A stretch of 64,000 nt of DNA from Thermoplasmata archaeon (GCA_021811525.1 JAJZOK010000151.1:6294-70293), one strand, 5' to 3'. Positions 16,070 through 25,137 are shown, numbered from the stretch's first letter. Translations and numbers: made by a program. The notes: generated by a model from the sequence alone, not told the origin.

Positions 16070-17818
16070 ATGGATACCAAAGAGTACAGGCAGCCAATTG
16101 TGTGTGTACTTGGCCATGTCGATCATGGCAAAACTTCAATTTTAGATTCAATTAGGGGCACCACTGTTGCCAAGAAAGAGGCAGGAGGAATTACACAGAG
16201 AATCGGTGCAACAGACATTGCCCTATCTGACATAGAAAAAAGGGCAAACATCCCCACGGGAAAAAGCAAGCTCACCATACCTGGGCTGCTCTTTATTGAT
16301 ACACCCGGCCATGTGGCCTTCTCCAATATGAGGGCCAGAGGAGGAGCCCTTGCAGACATGGCCATCCTTGTAGTGGACATCAATGAAGGATTCAAGCCAC
16401 AAACTATTGAGTCCATCAATATCCTGAAAAAATTCAAGACACCGTTCGTGGTTGCAGCAAACAAGGTGGATCTGATTCCACTGTTTACGCAAATCCGGGA
16501 CTGCAATTTTCAGCAGATGCTGAAAAGGCAGAGGGACGAATTCGTAACAGAACTTGATACAAGGCTCTACAACCTTGTCAACAAATTTTATGAATATGGG
16601 CTTCCGACCGAAAGGTACGACAGGATAACTGATTTTTCAAAGAATATTGCTATAGTTCCAATGAGCGCAAAGCTCAACATCGGAATTCCAGATATCCTAA
16701 TGGTCATAGCCGGACTTGCACAGAGATACCTTGAGAAAGAGATCGAATTCAAGGACATTGAAGGAAGAGGAACCATCATAGAACTCATGAAGGAAGAGTC
16801 CCTTGGCCTCACTCTCGATACTGTGCTTTACCAAGGCAGCCTTCGCAAAGGTGACACTATTGCCCTGAACACAAGAAGCGGCCCGGCCACAACCAAGATT
16901 AAAGCCATGCTTGTCAACTCCAGGGGTAGGGCAAAGAAGCTTCTGGAAAGGGATACTGTTTACTCAGCTTCTGGAGTCAGGATTCTTATCACAGATAAGC
17001 TGGAAGTCGTTTCAGGATCGCCAATCATAGTTGTAAACAACGGGCCACAAGACGCGTTTGAAGAAATCCTGAAGGAGTCACAGGCAAACATACCCCTCAG
17101 CGAACATGGAGTGACCATAAAGGCAGACGCACTGGGCTCCCTGGAAGCCGTCTCATATGAGCTTGAACAGAAGGAAATCTCAATCAGGTCAGCCCAAATA
17201 GGCGACATTTCCAGGAGAGACATTACCGATGTTGCCACATTGAATGAGCCACTTGACCGAATCATTATCGGCTTTAATGTTGGAATAACCCAGGAGGCCC
17301 AAGAAACCACGCTGACCAGCGATGTTGGCGTCAAAGTTGGGGATGTTATCTATTCGCTTGTTGAAGATACTGAAAAATGGCTGAAGGACAGGAAACATGA
17401 GCTTGATGAGGGCAGGAAAAAGCGAATGGCAATTCCATCTAAGCTTTCCATCATGCCGGAATATATTTTCAGGGCTGCGAAACCTGTGATTGTGGGTATA
17501 AAAGTATTTTCCGGAAGAATCAAGGTCGGCGACACGCTCATAAAATCAGATGGAAGGTATGCAGGCACCATCAAGAGCATCAGAGATGGTGAGGTTTCAA
17601 AGCAGTTTGCAGAAGCACCTGCTGAAGTTGCAGTATCCATAGAAGGGGTTACGCTCCACAGGCAAATATTCCCTGAAGAGCCACTGTACGTAGACATTCC
17701 AGAATCAGTTGTCAAGGAGCTGCGTGAAGAAAAGATGGATGAAAACACAATGCTTACACTTGAAGAAATTATAAAGATCAAGAGAAAAGAGAATATGTTC
17801 TGGGGCACAAAGACCTAA
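16070..17818 (+). CDS. infB: Translation initiation factor aIF5B
   Basis: This 582-residue GTPase drives subunit joining at initiation and is homologous to bacterial IF2 and eukaryotic eIF5B, without their long N-terminal regions. G1 GHVDHGKT (about 16-23), G3 DTPGH (about 80), G4 NKVD (about 134) and the SAK motif (about 204) are intact. Domains II-IV follow, including GVTIKADALGSLEAV. No intein is present. GAGGTGG precedes ATG 16070; a GTG two codons earlier is also possible. It ends the ribosomal operon, and its stop codon overlaps the stop of the convergent exchanger gene by four bases. Confidence 0.96.
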   Translation: MDTKEYRQPIVCVLGHVDHGKTSILDSIRGTTVAKKEAGGITQRIGATDIALSDIEKRANIPTGKSKLTIPGLLFIDTPGHVAFSNMRARGGALADMAILVVDINEGFKPQTIESINILKKFKTPFVVAANKVDLIPLFTQIRDCNFQQMLKRQRDEFVTELDTRLYNLVNKFYEYGLPTERYDRITDFSKNIAIVPMSAKLNIGIPDILMVIAGLAQRYLEKEIEFKDIEGRGTIIELMKEESLGLTLDTVLYQGSLRKGDTIALNTRSGPATTKIKAMLVNSRGRAKKLLERDTVYSASGVRILITDKLEVVSGSPIIVVNNGPQDAFEEILKESQANIPLSEHGVTIKADALGSLEAVSYELEQKEISIRSAQIGDISRRDITDVATLNEPLDRIIIGFNVGITQEAQETTLTSDVGVKVGDVIYSLVEDTEKWLKDRKHELDEGRKKRMAIPSKLSIMPEYIFRAAKPVIVGIKVFSGRIKVGDTLIKSDGRYAGTIKSIRDGEVSKQFAEAPAEVAVSIEGVTLHRQIFPEEPLYVDIPESVVKELREEKMDENTMLTLEEIIKIKRKENMFWGTKT

Positions 17819-18795
17819 AACAGCAGGTAAGCCGCGAAGAATAGTGCAGTTGCCGCCACGGGTATTATAGCCATTACCCTTTTCATTTTTATCAGCGTGA
17901 AAAGCAGGAAAACCCCTGACAAAAGTATCATAAGGTAAATTGACCAGGCTCCTGCCCTGAGGTCAACAATGCCAAACAGCATTGTGACCCCCATTATTAG
18001 CGTGGCTTTGTATAGTGTACTGCCTGCCACTATTCCGAGAGTAATGTCCTGATCCTGCTTCCTTATTCCAAGATAAAACATGATAATCTCTGGGAGTGAA
18101 CCGGCAACTCCTGTAACTATGAATCCAGAAATGAATGGTGGGATGTTAAAATCAACGGAAACGCCGTTAGTATAATTTACAATTGCTTCTGATGCGAGCC
18201 CCAGAAGAACCAGGGCCACTATCATTGAGACGGGGCTGTATTCCATGTGGACATATTCCTCCTCGATCGGGGGTGCTTCTCCCCTGCCTGTATACATGTA
18301 AACGAGGAAGAGTAGCGCCATGATTATTCCAATATACCAAGGGACCACCGGATAAACCAGAGAGAGAACTTCGAGAAGCGTAGAGGCCACCAGCAGGATG
18401 ACGCCATCCCTGAAGAACTTCCTGTAGCTTCCTAGGAAAACGAGAGGAAGAACTGCAAGGAAAACTACCATTGTAATGATGTTAGAGCCCTGCAGTGTTC
18501 CGAAGCTTATCTCACCATATCGGTGAAAAGAGGCGACGAAAATGACAGAAAATTCGTCGATCACTGCCCCTAGGGAAAGAAGGTAAGCTCCAATGGATTT
18601 TGAGGAAATCCTGCGCCTGTTTCCAAACTCCCTCGCATTGTCCAGGAAGCTATCCCCACCGAGATAAAGGCTCACAAGTGCAAGGAGTATCCCCACTAGC
18701 TCGAGTGGGATTGGGACAATTTTAACGACGATGGAAAATACTATAAAGTAAACTGAAAACAAAAAAGATACTAAGAAAAAAAGGTTCCGTGACAA
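17815..18795 (-). CDS. Sodium/calcium exchanger family membrane protein
   Basis: This 326-residue protein has about ten membrane segments and the two alpha-repeats of the Ca2+/cation antiporter superfamily. Repeat 1 is SLGAVIDEFSVIFVASFHRYGEISFGTLQGSNIITM; repeat 2 is GVAGSLPEIIMFYLGIRKQDQDITLGIVAGSTLYKA. Acidic residues in both repeats (Asp/Glu in VIDEFS and SLPE) are the expected cation ligands. Repeat 1 lacks the usual Pro (IDE instead of LPE), so ion preference may differ. The start is TTG, four bases after the speD stop, with GTGAT as the likely ribosome-binding site. It probably exports Ca2+ or another cation. Confidence 0.8.
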   Translation of the reverse strand: MSRNLFFLVSFLFSVYFIVFSIVVKIVPIPLELVGILLALVSLYLGGDSFLDNAREFGNRRRISSKSIGAYLLSLGAVIDEFSVIFVASFHRYGEISFGTLQGSNIITMVVFLAVLPLVFLGSYRKFFRDGVILLVASTLLEVLSLVYPVVPWYIGIIMALLFLVYMYTGRGEAPPIEEEYVHMEYSPVSMIVALVLLGLASEAIVNYTNGVSVDFNIPPFISGFIVTGVAGSLPEIIMFYLGIRKQDQDITLGIVAGSTLYKATLIMGVTMLFGIVDLRAGAWSIYLMILLSGVFLLFTLIKMKRVMAIIPVAATALFFAAYLLF

Positions 18796-18799
18796 AAAA

Positions 18800-19198
18800 T
18801 CACGGGATGATTACGTGCTCCGGGCTTTCCACTTTCACTTCTTCAGTTATGGAAACGCCCCTTCTGAGCCTTTTGCAATCCATGGTGTCCGGCCTGAGCT
18901 GGTCCACGATATAATCAAGGGCCATTTCAGCTCCTTTCGGGTCCCCGCAAGTATATACGTCAAGTGTCACCAGTCCATGTTCTGGCCAAGTATGGAAAGA
19001 GAGATGGGACTCTGCAAGCAATACTACACCACTTGCCCCCTTAGGCTGGAACTGGTAATAATCTGACGATATCTTTGTCAGGTTACCTACCCTTACTGCT
19101 TCCTCAATAATCGGGTATATGCTATCTGCCTTTGCTATTATATCCGAATCTACACCATAAAGATCTGCCAAAATCTGAAAACCTACTGCCACTACCAT
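18800..19198 (-). CDS. speD: S-adenosylmethionine decarboxylase proenzyme, SpeD
   Basis: This 132-residue pyruvoyl-dependent enzyme makes decarboxylated SAM for polyamine synthesis. The proenzyme self-cleaves in AESHLSFHTWPE between Glu and Ser, the Ser becoming the pyruvoyl group. The proton-donor Cys lies in VYTCGDP. Length fits the class 1B (archaeal/bacterial) form. Some archaeal homologues are arginine decarboxylases, which sequence reading alone cannot exclude. GGAGGA precedes the ATG. A TATA-like ATATTTAAATAC lies upstream near 19255. It forms an operon with the cation exchanger downstream. Confidence 0.92.
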   Translation of the reverse strand: MVVAVGFQILADLYGVDSDIIAKADSIYPIIEEAVRVGNLTKISSDYYQFQPKGASGVVLLAESHLSFHTWPEHGLVTLDVYTCGDPKGAEMALDYIVDQLRPDTMDCKRLRRGVSITEEVKVESPEHVIIP

Positions 19199-19376
19199 CT
19201 TCCTCCATATATTCCACCTCAGGGGTTGTTAGGACACTCTATTAATATGTTGTATTTAAATATTTATAATGTTCTGAGAGTTTGATATTTATCGATATTT
19301 CATTATAATTTCATATTTTTCAATTGGGAGAACTTCATATTCAGTTCAATATTTTTTTCAATATATATTAAAGGTG

Positions 19377-20135
19377 TCACAAATATTTGATTTTGAGCCC
19401 TATTTCCTTATATCTGTTCTGGAGAATCTTAAGCTGAGGGAGGAGGTAGTGGAACCTCCTGGGCGATATGAAAAGCACTGAATCGAGCCCGCGAGTTGCG
19501 GCTTCAAATACACCGTCCAATGAGGCATATTCAATATTGGGCTCTCTGCCTGCGGCCAGAACTGCATAAAATGCTTCTTCTCCAACCACTGCAATTTTTG
19601 ATCCAGACTCAAATTCTTCCGATAACCTTGAGGCAAGATTCTCCTTGTCCCATATGTCTTCTGCAGAAGGGAGAACGCATATCTGTATCTTTCCGAATTC
19701 GACTCCAATGATGCCATTAATTGAAGCAACCACGATCTCCCCTTTCTTTGCGCTGTTTCTGGCAACACCGCTTGACTTGCCGTTCTGCTTTCCGGCATGG
19801 AGATACCCCCCAGACATGTAGACACCGACTCCATCTCCTTTTTCCACCGGCGTATCTGCAATTGCTTCCCAGGTAACGATGTTGTCTATCTTTGCAAGAT
19901 TCTCCGACACAAATTCCCGGAGAGAACCTAATCCGGATTCTAGGAAACTGTAACCCTCCTTGGAAATCTCGTTTGTTTCAGTGACAAGCCCTTTTTTCCT
20001 GAGAATCTTGAGGTGATAGTTTACCCCCTGTACGGTTATTCCAACACTCTTGGCGATACTGGCAGGTTTGTCAACCCCGTCAAAGAGTTCGACCATAATC
20101 ATGAGTTGGGTTAACTCCCCCTGATCCAGAACCAT
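19377..20135 (-). CDS. Archaeal winged-helix transcriptional regulator
   Basis: The protein has 252 residues. Residues about 10-60 are a winged helix-turn-helix (KPASIAKSVGITVQGVNYHLKILRKKGLV), followed by a linker and a C-terminal alpha/beta ligand-type domain of about 150 residues conserved in archaeal regulators of unknown signal. There is no membrane segment. I chose ATG 20135 because a TATA element lies 24 bases away; the frame extends to TTG 20144. It is divergent from lipB and shares that TATA box, with an inverted repeat beside it, so control of lipB and of itself is plausible. The effector is unknown. Confidence 0.75.
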   Translation of the reverse strand: MVLDQGELTQLMIMVELFDGVDKPASIAKSVGITVQGVNYHLKILRKKGLVTETNEISKEGYSFLESGLGSLREFVSENLAKIDNIVTWEAIADTPVEKGDGVGVYMSGGYLHAGKQNGKSSGVARNSAKKGEIVVASINGIIGVEFGKIQICVLPSAEDIWDKENLASRLSEEFESGSKIAVVGEEAFYAVLAAGREPNIEYASLDGVFEAATRGLDSVLFISPRRFHYLLPQLKILQNRYKEIGLKIKYL

Positions 20136-20154
20136 CAAATCCAAAACTCAGCAC

Positions 20155-20163
20155 TATTTATTA
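20155..20163. promoter_or_regulatory. Single TATA box serving two divergent leaderless genes
   Basis: TATTTATTA reads as a TATA box on both strands. Its centre (20159) is 25 bases from the lipB ATG at 20184 and 24 bases from the regulator ATG at 20135. No second TATA-like element lies between the genes. Confidence 0.6.
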
Positions 20164-20178
20164 GGTTAGCGCATAACC
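20164..20178. promoter_or_regulatory. Inverted repeat in the lipB promoter
   Basis: GGTTA and TAACC flank a 5-base spacer (GCGCA), immediately downstream of the shared TATA box and before the lipB start. This is an operator-like position. A regulator bound here would block lipB and perhaps its own gene. Confidence 0.4.
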
Positions 20179-20183
20179 ACACT

Positions 20184-20921
20184 ATGCTGGGAGAGGAAAT
20201 GCAGGATGGAAACAGGCCTTCACCTTCCATGGTGCTGGACCTTGGCCTTGTGGACTACCTTCCAATTCTAATGCTGCAGCGCCACCTGAACTCAATGGTG
20301 AACAACGATGAACTTGGTGACACTGTCATGATACTTGAACATCCTGATGTCTATACACTGGGAATACACAGAAACCAGAATGAAATAATTGCTCCGGGAA
20401 TAGTTCCCTTTGAGGTTGAAAGAGGCGGCTCGGCAACATATCACGGCCCTGGGCAGCTCGTAGCATACTTCATTGTAAATATGAAGAATAGAGGAATAAA
20501 CATTAGAGACCTCATAGAAATGGTACAGGCATCAATGATATCTCTCCTCGATGGGTTCAACATCAAAGCTCAAGGCAGGTTGCACGGGGAAACTGGAGTG
20601 TGGGTAGAAGACAGGAAGATCTGCTCTATCGGCTTCGCAATCAAGGGTTTTACCACACTTCACGGCGTGGGACTCAACATTTCAACCGACCTCACTAAAT
20701 TCCAGAACATAATGCCCTGTGGCATGCAGGCTTCCATTATGACCAGCATGGAAAGTGAACTTGGAAGGGAAGTTGAATTAGCAAGCGTCAAAAATGGCCT
20801 GAAAAATAGGTTTTTAGAAAAACTTAGAATAAATAAATATATGGAGTTTAATTCATTGGATGAATTAAAGTCCTATTCAGTGGGCAATGGTCTGGGACTG
20901 CTCCCTGAGGAACTGCTGTAG
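20184..20921 (+). CDS. lipB: Octanoyltransferase LipB
   Basis: This 245-residue enzyme transfers octanoyl groups from acyl carrier protein to lipoyl domains, the first step of lipoate synthesis. Family motifs are present: ERGGSATYHGPGQLVAY (RGGxxTxHxPGQ), the active-site Lys in KICSIGFAI, HGVGLNI, and the nucleophile Cys in MPCGM. It appears leaderless from a TATA box 25 bases upstream. The C-terminal 30 residues extend past the usual family end, and the last 45 bases overlap the convergent dehydrogenase gene. Lipoate would serve 2-oxoacid dehydrogenase complexes, none of which is encoded in the window. Confidence 0.92.
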   Translation: MLGEEMQDGNRPSPSMVLDLGLVDYLPILMLQRHLNSMVNNDELGDTVMILEHPDVYTLGIHRNQNEIIAPGIVPFEVERGGSATYHGPGQLVAYFIVNMKNRGINIRDLIEMVQASMISLLDGFNIKAQGRLHGETGVWVEDRKICSIGFAIKGFTTLHGVGLNISTDLTKFQNIMPCGMQASIMTSMESELGREVELASVKNGLKNRFLEKLRINKYMEFNSLDELKSYSVGNGLGLLPEELL

Positions 20922-22424
20922 GTAGTAGTATGAGCCTGTGCCTTTTCCGCTGATTCCACTCATCTTCCACCCGACGAATGGCTGTGAGCCTACTACTGCT
21001 CCAGTTGATGCTCCTCTTGCCCTGTTTGCATATATTACGCCCACATCTGCATTGTCGAAGTAGTACCTTATCTCCTCCGGATCTTCGGTGATTATTCCGC
21101 CAGTAAGACCGTACTCGGACTTGTTAATCTCTTCAACTGCCTCCTTTAGGCTCTTGACTTTTATAATTCCAAGAACCGGGAGGAAAAGTTCATTCTTTAC
21201 AAGTTCACAGTCCTTTGCCACATCCTTTATGATTGTTGGCTCAACGAAAAACCCGGGTTGCTCAAGGGCATGGCCTCCAGCTACAACTTTTCCATACTGC
21301 GGGAATTTTGAAGAAAGCGCCTTGAATTTCTCGAACGCATCCTTGTTTATCACTGGCCCTATGAATGTGTCTTTCTTCTTCGGGTCTGCCGGGACCACTC
21401 CTTTTGTTCTCTCTGCAAGGGCATCTACAAACTTGTCATAGATTGGCTCCTCTACATAGACAAGCGATGTTGCGCTGCACTTCTGGCCAGAAAAGCCGAA
21501 AGCTCCCCTGAAAACTCCTTCGACCGCCTTTTTCAGGTCTGCCTTTGCAGTAACGATGACAGCATCCTTACCGCCCATTTCCGTAATGACAGGCTTTGGC
21601 CTCTTTGCCTGTGCCTTGTGGTACATGTTCAGGCCAACTTCCCTGGAGCCAGTGAATACAATGCCTGCTATTCCATCATTCTCAACGATCTTGCTGCCGA
21701 TTGTGCTGCCAGATCCGGAGAGGAAAACAAGTACATCCTCTGGCACACCGCATTCATGCATTAGCTTCACTGTCAGGTAAGAAATGAGCGGAATATCACT
21801 TGATGGTTTGAGCAGAACTGCATTCCCCACTGTAAGGGGGCCAGCCACCATTCCCACGGTTATTGCATAGAAGTTGAATGGGGGAATTACAGCGAATACC
21901 CCGTATGGTTTCATCACACTGAAGCTTTCCTCGTTGTCATATCCCTTGCCCGTAAGATGCACGAAACCGTTGTTCTCAATCATGTTAAGTGCATAATATC
22001 TCAGGAAGTCAATTCCCTCATCCACATCTGCCATTGCCTCCGTCCTGTTCTTCCCATTTTCATAGGCAAGCAGTGCTGAAAAGAAATACTTCTTTTCACT
22101 TATCTTGTCTGCAACTTTGAGCATTACTTTTGCCCTGTGGACATAGCCCATATTATACCATTTCCTGTATGAGCCATTAAGCATTTTCAATGCCTTTTCC
22201 AGGGATTCCTGAGATGAGAGCTGGAAAGTTGCAAGCTCTTTTCCATCAACAGGAGAAATTTCCATTATTTTCTTGGCTTCCTTAACTTCCCCGGCTATAA
22301 GGTTGGGATATTCTTTGCCGAGATATTTTGGGACTTCCTTGAGGGCTTCTTCGTAGAGTCTGTGGAACTCATCTTCCTTGCCCGCTTTTGCCATTTTAAC
22401 AAAAGTCACTTCATTCTCAAACAT
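20877..22424 (-). CDS. ALDH superfamily enzyme, probable 1-pyrroline-5-carboxylate dehydrogenase
   Basis: This 515-residue NAD(P)-dependent dehydrogenase best fits the glutamate-semialdehyde/P5C dehydrogenase branch, by its N-terminal extension (about residues 1-45) and the patterns PPFNFYAITVGM, FTGSREVGLNMY, EMGGKDAVIV and FGFSGQKCSATS. The last contains the catalytic Cys. The general-base Glu is in EMGGK. The reaction would be oxidation of glutamate semialdehyde to glutamate in proline degradation. A TATA-like TTTTTAATG lies about 28 bases before the ATG (leaderless). No proline dehydrogenase is nearby, so the substrate is inferred from family only. Confidence 0.82.
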   Translation of the reverse strand: MFENEVTFVKMAKAGKEDEFHRLYEEALKEVPKYLGKEYPNLIAGEVKEAKKIMEISPVDGKELATFQLSSQESLEKALKMLNGSYRKWYNMGYVHRAKVMLKVADKISEKKYFFSALLAYENGKNRTEAMADVDEGIDFLRYYALNMIENNGFVHLTGKGYDNEESFSVMKPYGVFAVIPPFNFYAITVGMVAGPLTVGNAVLLKPSSDIPLISYLTVKLMHECGVPEDVLVFLSGSGSTIGSKIVENDGIAGIVFTGSREVGLNMYHKAQAKRPKPVITEMGGKDAVIVTAKADLKKAVEGVFRGAFGFSGQKCSATSLVYVEEPIYDKFVDALAERTKGVVPADPKKKDTFIGPVINKDAFEKFKALSSKFPQYGKVVAGGHALEQPGFFVEPTIIKDVAKDCELVKNELFLPVLGIIKVKSLKEAVEEINKSEYGLTGGIITEDPEEIRYYFDNADVGVIYANRARGASTGAVVGSQPFVGWKMSGISGKGTGSYYYLQQFLREQSQTIAH

Positions 22425-22483
22425 AATAGAATATTGTTTGCTCGTACATTAAAAATGTGATTAAAATGTAAATTGATTTTAGC

Positions 22484-23212
22484 CTAAACAGTGTTTAGGC
22501 CCCTGTCCACTGAGATGCACTGCCCGTTGATTCCCAGTGACATTTCACTGGCCAGGAATGCGTTTACCATGGCAACCTCAATTGGTTCCAACTGAGTCTT
22601 TTCCGAGAATTTCGTCACGTTAAATGGAAACACTTTGTAGTAGTTGTCTTCTTTGCTGACACTGCCCGGTAGCACTGCGTTTACCCTTATGTTATATTTC
22701 CTCAGATTTTCCGCAGATTTTCTTACAAGTTCCTCCAATGCCGACTTTGAAACGTTGTATGCCAGATCATTCCCCCGGAAGATGTGCCTTGAAGCCCCAA
22801 CCAGAACGAATGTACCTCCCTTGGTCAGCATCGGCTCTGAGAAGACCTTCAGGACGCTCAGCTGTGAAATCAGGTTGATGTCAAGCATCTTTTGGAAGTC
22901 CGACCTTTCCGGGAATAGTCCCTTGAAAGATTCCCATGTACCGACGTTTGAAACCACTGTAAAGATGCTTCCATAATCAGCAAGTATTTTGTCCCTTACT
23001 GCCTTCAGCTCTTCTTCTTTTGTTGCATCTGCCTTGTAAGCCTTGACTGTTGATGATTCAACGAGCCCGAACATGTTTCCCGACCTTGATACAATTGCGA
23101 CCTTGGCTCCGAAATTGATGAGCATCCTGACTGCTGATATGCCTTGTCCCGGGCCAACTCCTATGACGACGGCAACTTTTCCGGCCAATGAATCCCTGAT
23201 TAAATCAACCAT
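22484..23212 (-). CDS. Short-chain dehydrogenase/reductase (SDR)
   Basis: This 242-residue classical SDR has a Rossmann glycine motif GVGPGQGIS (about 18-26), a SNVG in place of NNAG (about 87), a catalytic Ser in LVGASRH (about 139) and Tyr-x3-Lys in YNVSK (about 154-158). The C-terminus GINGQCISVDRGLNTV is typical. It is a soluble NAD(P)-dependent oxidoreductase. Substrate is unknown, and sugar or fatty-acyl compounds are both common in the family. The gene lies 60 bases upstream of the P5C-type dehydrogenase on the same strand, but that gene has its own TATA box. Confidence 0.85.
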   Translation of the reverse strand: MVDLIRDSLAGKVAVVIGVGPGQGISAVRMLINFGAKVAIVSRSGNMFGLVESSTVKAYKADATKEEELKAVRDKILADYGSIFTVVSNVGTWESFKGLFPERSDFQKMLDINLISQLSVLKVFSEPMLTKGGTFVLVGASRHIFRGNDLAYNVSKSALEELVRKSAENLRKYNIRVNAVLPGSVSKEDNYYKVFPFNVTKFSEKTQLEPIEVAMVNAFLASEMSLGINGQCISVDRGLNTV

Positions 23213-23292
23213 GATTCAATAATGGCGCATCTTTAATTAAGGTATTCCGAGGTAGACTGCTTTGGGCAAGGAAAGCCATAACCATTATGAGA

Positions 23293-23688
23293 TCAGAGGC
23301 CCATGAAGCCCCTGTAAATTAGGAGACCTATGGAGACCGCAAATATAACGGCTATTCCGATGTAATACCAGGTTCTGGAAGGAACCTTCCTCACGGGAAT
23401 GCCAAACTCATCATATTCAGCACGATTTTTTTTCTCCCATTCTGATGCGCTATAGTTCCCGTTGAGCACATCGTCTTCAGGCTGCTTGCTGTTCTTTGAG
23501 TTGCCATAATTCCTGCTTCCAGACCTCAAGCCCCTGCCGAACAAGAACGGGAAAAAGAAGAAGAACGGAAAGAACCCCCCGTAATAGGAAAGGCTCCTGA
23601 AGTATGTGGGAATGATGAAATCAAAAAGGATGAATAGTGCTGCATATACAGCCAGAATGATCACTGATGTGCTTATGCTCCTCTTCAA
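23293..23688 (-). CDS. Small membrane protein of unknown function
   Basis: This 131-residue protein has an N-terminal membrane helix (about 7-27), a very aromatic Phe-rich second hydrophobic run (about 37-50), a hydrophilic middle with NSKNSKQPEDD, and a C-terminal helix (about 107-127). The start is a TTG; no ATG fits before the first helix. No family recognised. It lies 55 bases beyond corA on the same strand and may be cotranscribed with it. Confidence 0.6.
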   Translation of the reverse strand: MKRSISTSVIILAVYAALFILFDFIIPTYFRSLSYYGGFFPFFFFFPFLFGRGLRSGSRNYGNSKNSKQPEDDVLNGNYSASEWEKKNRAEYDEFGIPVRKVPSRTWYYIGIAVIFAVSIGLLIYRGFMGL

Positions 23689-23743
23689 TTGGATTTACCC
23701 TGTTTACCCTTATGCTTACCTCAATAAAAGGCTTTAATATTTT

Positions 23744-24760
23744 CTAGAGCCAGCCACGTTTCTTGAAGAGCACCATCAACACGGAAGCAAGCGCAACCAT
23801 GCCCGCGACAAGAGCCCAAAAACCTACAAATGATCCAGAGCCTGGCTGAGTGAAGCCTGCTGTAAAATTCATTCCATAGAAGCCAGTAAGGAAAGTCAAA
23901 GGGAGGAAGATGGTCGCCACAATGGTCAGGAGCCTGAGAATATTGTCAGTGAATGCTGCTCTCATGGTAAAGTAGAGATCCCGCACATCCCCAGTTCTTA
24001 GGGTGTATGAATCCACTGTTTCTATTAGTTGGAATGTATGGTCGTAAACGTCTCTGAAAGCAGGCATAAGGTCCACCGAAAGAAACTTGACTGAACCTCT
24101 CTCGGCAAGGGAAACCACATCACGGTGCTGTGAAAGCATTATCCTGAGCTCACTCATTTCCCTTCTTGCCTTGGATATCAGCGCAAGCAGCCCCTTTACG
24201 TCTGAAATGTCACTTGCTTTCAGGGAATCAAAATCAAGGACTTCGCTTCTCATGGAAACGAGCCAGTTCTCAATTTCAGAGAGAACTGTGTAGAATGAAT
24301 CCACTGAAAAATCATAGATTGTGTGGAAGACAACAGAATTGAGCAAGGACTCTTTCTTCAGGGTCTTTGCCCGGTTCTTCAGGGAATCCAGTGAGTGGTT
24401 CACTATTGTAGAACTGTCCTTATGAAACGTCACGATGTTCTTTTCAAAAAGTACCAGGAAGATTTCCTCAACGGAATATTCAAAATTGCCGCCGCTGGAT
24501 TTGGCAACTCCTTTGGATACTGAAAAAATATAGTTCTGGTAATCTTCTGTCTTGATCCTCTGTTTTCCAGTGCCGATATCCTCTAGAGTCAATGGATCAA
24601 GTGTGAAAAATTCCCCGATGGCCTTTATGGACTCTGCGTCAAAATCCTGCACATCAAGCCAGTAAGATTCCTGGGCTGACAGGGCCTTCAAATCTTCAAT
24701 GCTGGTTAAATCCCGACTTGAAAGTTCCTTGCGGGAAATGCTATAAAGAACAGCACGCAT
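23744..24760 (-). CDS. corA: CorA family magnesium/divalent cation channel
   Basis: The protein has 338 residues: a large cytosolic N-terminal domain, a long stalk helix (about 200-280), two C-terminal membrane helices and the signature YGMNF between them (about 297-301), ending in the basic KKRGW tail. This is the layout of homopentameric CorA Mg2+ channels. LDPLTLEDI and QRIKTEDYQNYIF are typical of the N-domain. The periplasmic loop after GMN is Gly/Ser-rich (QPGSGSF) rather than the common MPE, so selectivity (Mg, Co, Ni or Zn) is uncertain. Confidence 0.9.
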   Translation of the reverse strand: MRAVLYSISRKELSSRDLTSIEDLKALSAQESYWLDVQDFDAESIKAIGEFFTLDPLTLEDIGTGKQRIKTEDYQNYIFSVSKGVAKSSGGNFEYSVEEIFLVLFEKNIVTFHKDSSTIVNHSLDSLKNRAKTLKKESLLNSVVFHTIYDFSVDSFYTVLSEIENWLVSMRSEVLDFDSLKASDISDVKGLLALISKARREMSELRIMLSQHRDVVSLAERGSVKFLSVDLMPAFRDVYDHTFQLIETVDSYTLRTGDVRDLYFTMRAAFTDNILRLLTIVATIFLPLTFLTGFYGMNFTAGFTQPGSGSFVGFWALVAGMVALASVLMVLFKKRGWL

Positions 24761-24867
24761 TATTTTGGAATCTGCATTATCCTACATTAAGATTCCCGCA
24801 CATAGAAATAAATTTTTTTGGTGAAGATCAAATTATTTAACTAGATATTAATGGAAATGTGATTTCC

Positions 24868-25137
24868 ATGGTTAAATATCTATCATGCCCCAACTGTGGG
24901 TTTGTATTCAAGGCCCCGCTAATGGATATGAAATTCTCTCACCTTGGATGGACGATCCCGGGGACTGGCGTGGTAAGGTGCCCACAATGCAAGGAAGAAA
25001 AGATGAGAAGGCACTATAAAAAGGCCCAAGAGTCTGACCTGTCTAAAAATAGTGCCACAAATGCTGATGAGACAACTGAGACAAAACCGGCTTCAGAACC
25101 GGACCTCATAGAAGATTCAAAGTACGAGGATGAGTGA
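24868..25137 (+). CDS. Small two-CPxC zinc-ribbon protein
   Basis: This 89-residue protein has Cys pairs CPNC (about 7-10) and CPQC (about 38-41) that can bind one zinc. A basic patch (KMRRHYKK) and an acidic Ser/Thr/Glu tail follow. A related arrangement occurs at 36641. TATA-like ATTATTTAA lies about 35 bases upstream of the ATG, and a GTG three codons earlier is possible. It stops one base before the ABC transporter ATPase starts, so it leads that operon. Its role there is unknown. Confidence 0.65.
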   Translation: MVKYLSCPNCGFVFKAPLMDMKFSHLGWTIPGTGVVRCPQCKEEKMRRHYKKAQESDLSKNSATNADETTETKPASEPDLIEDSKYEDE

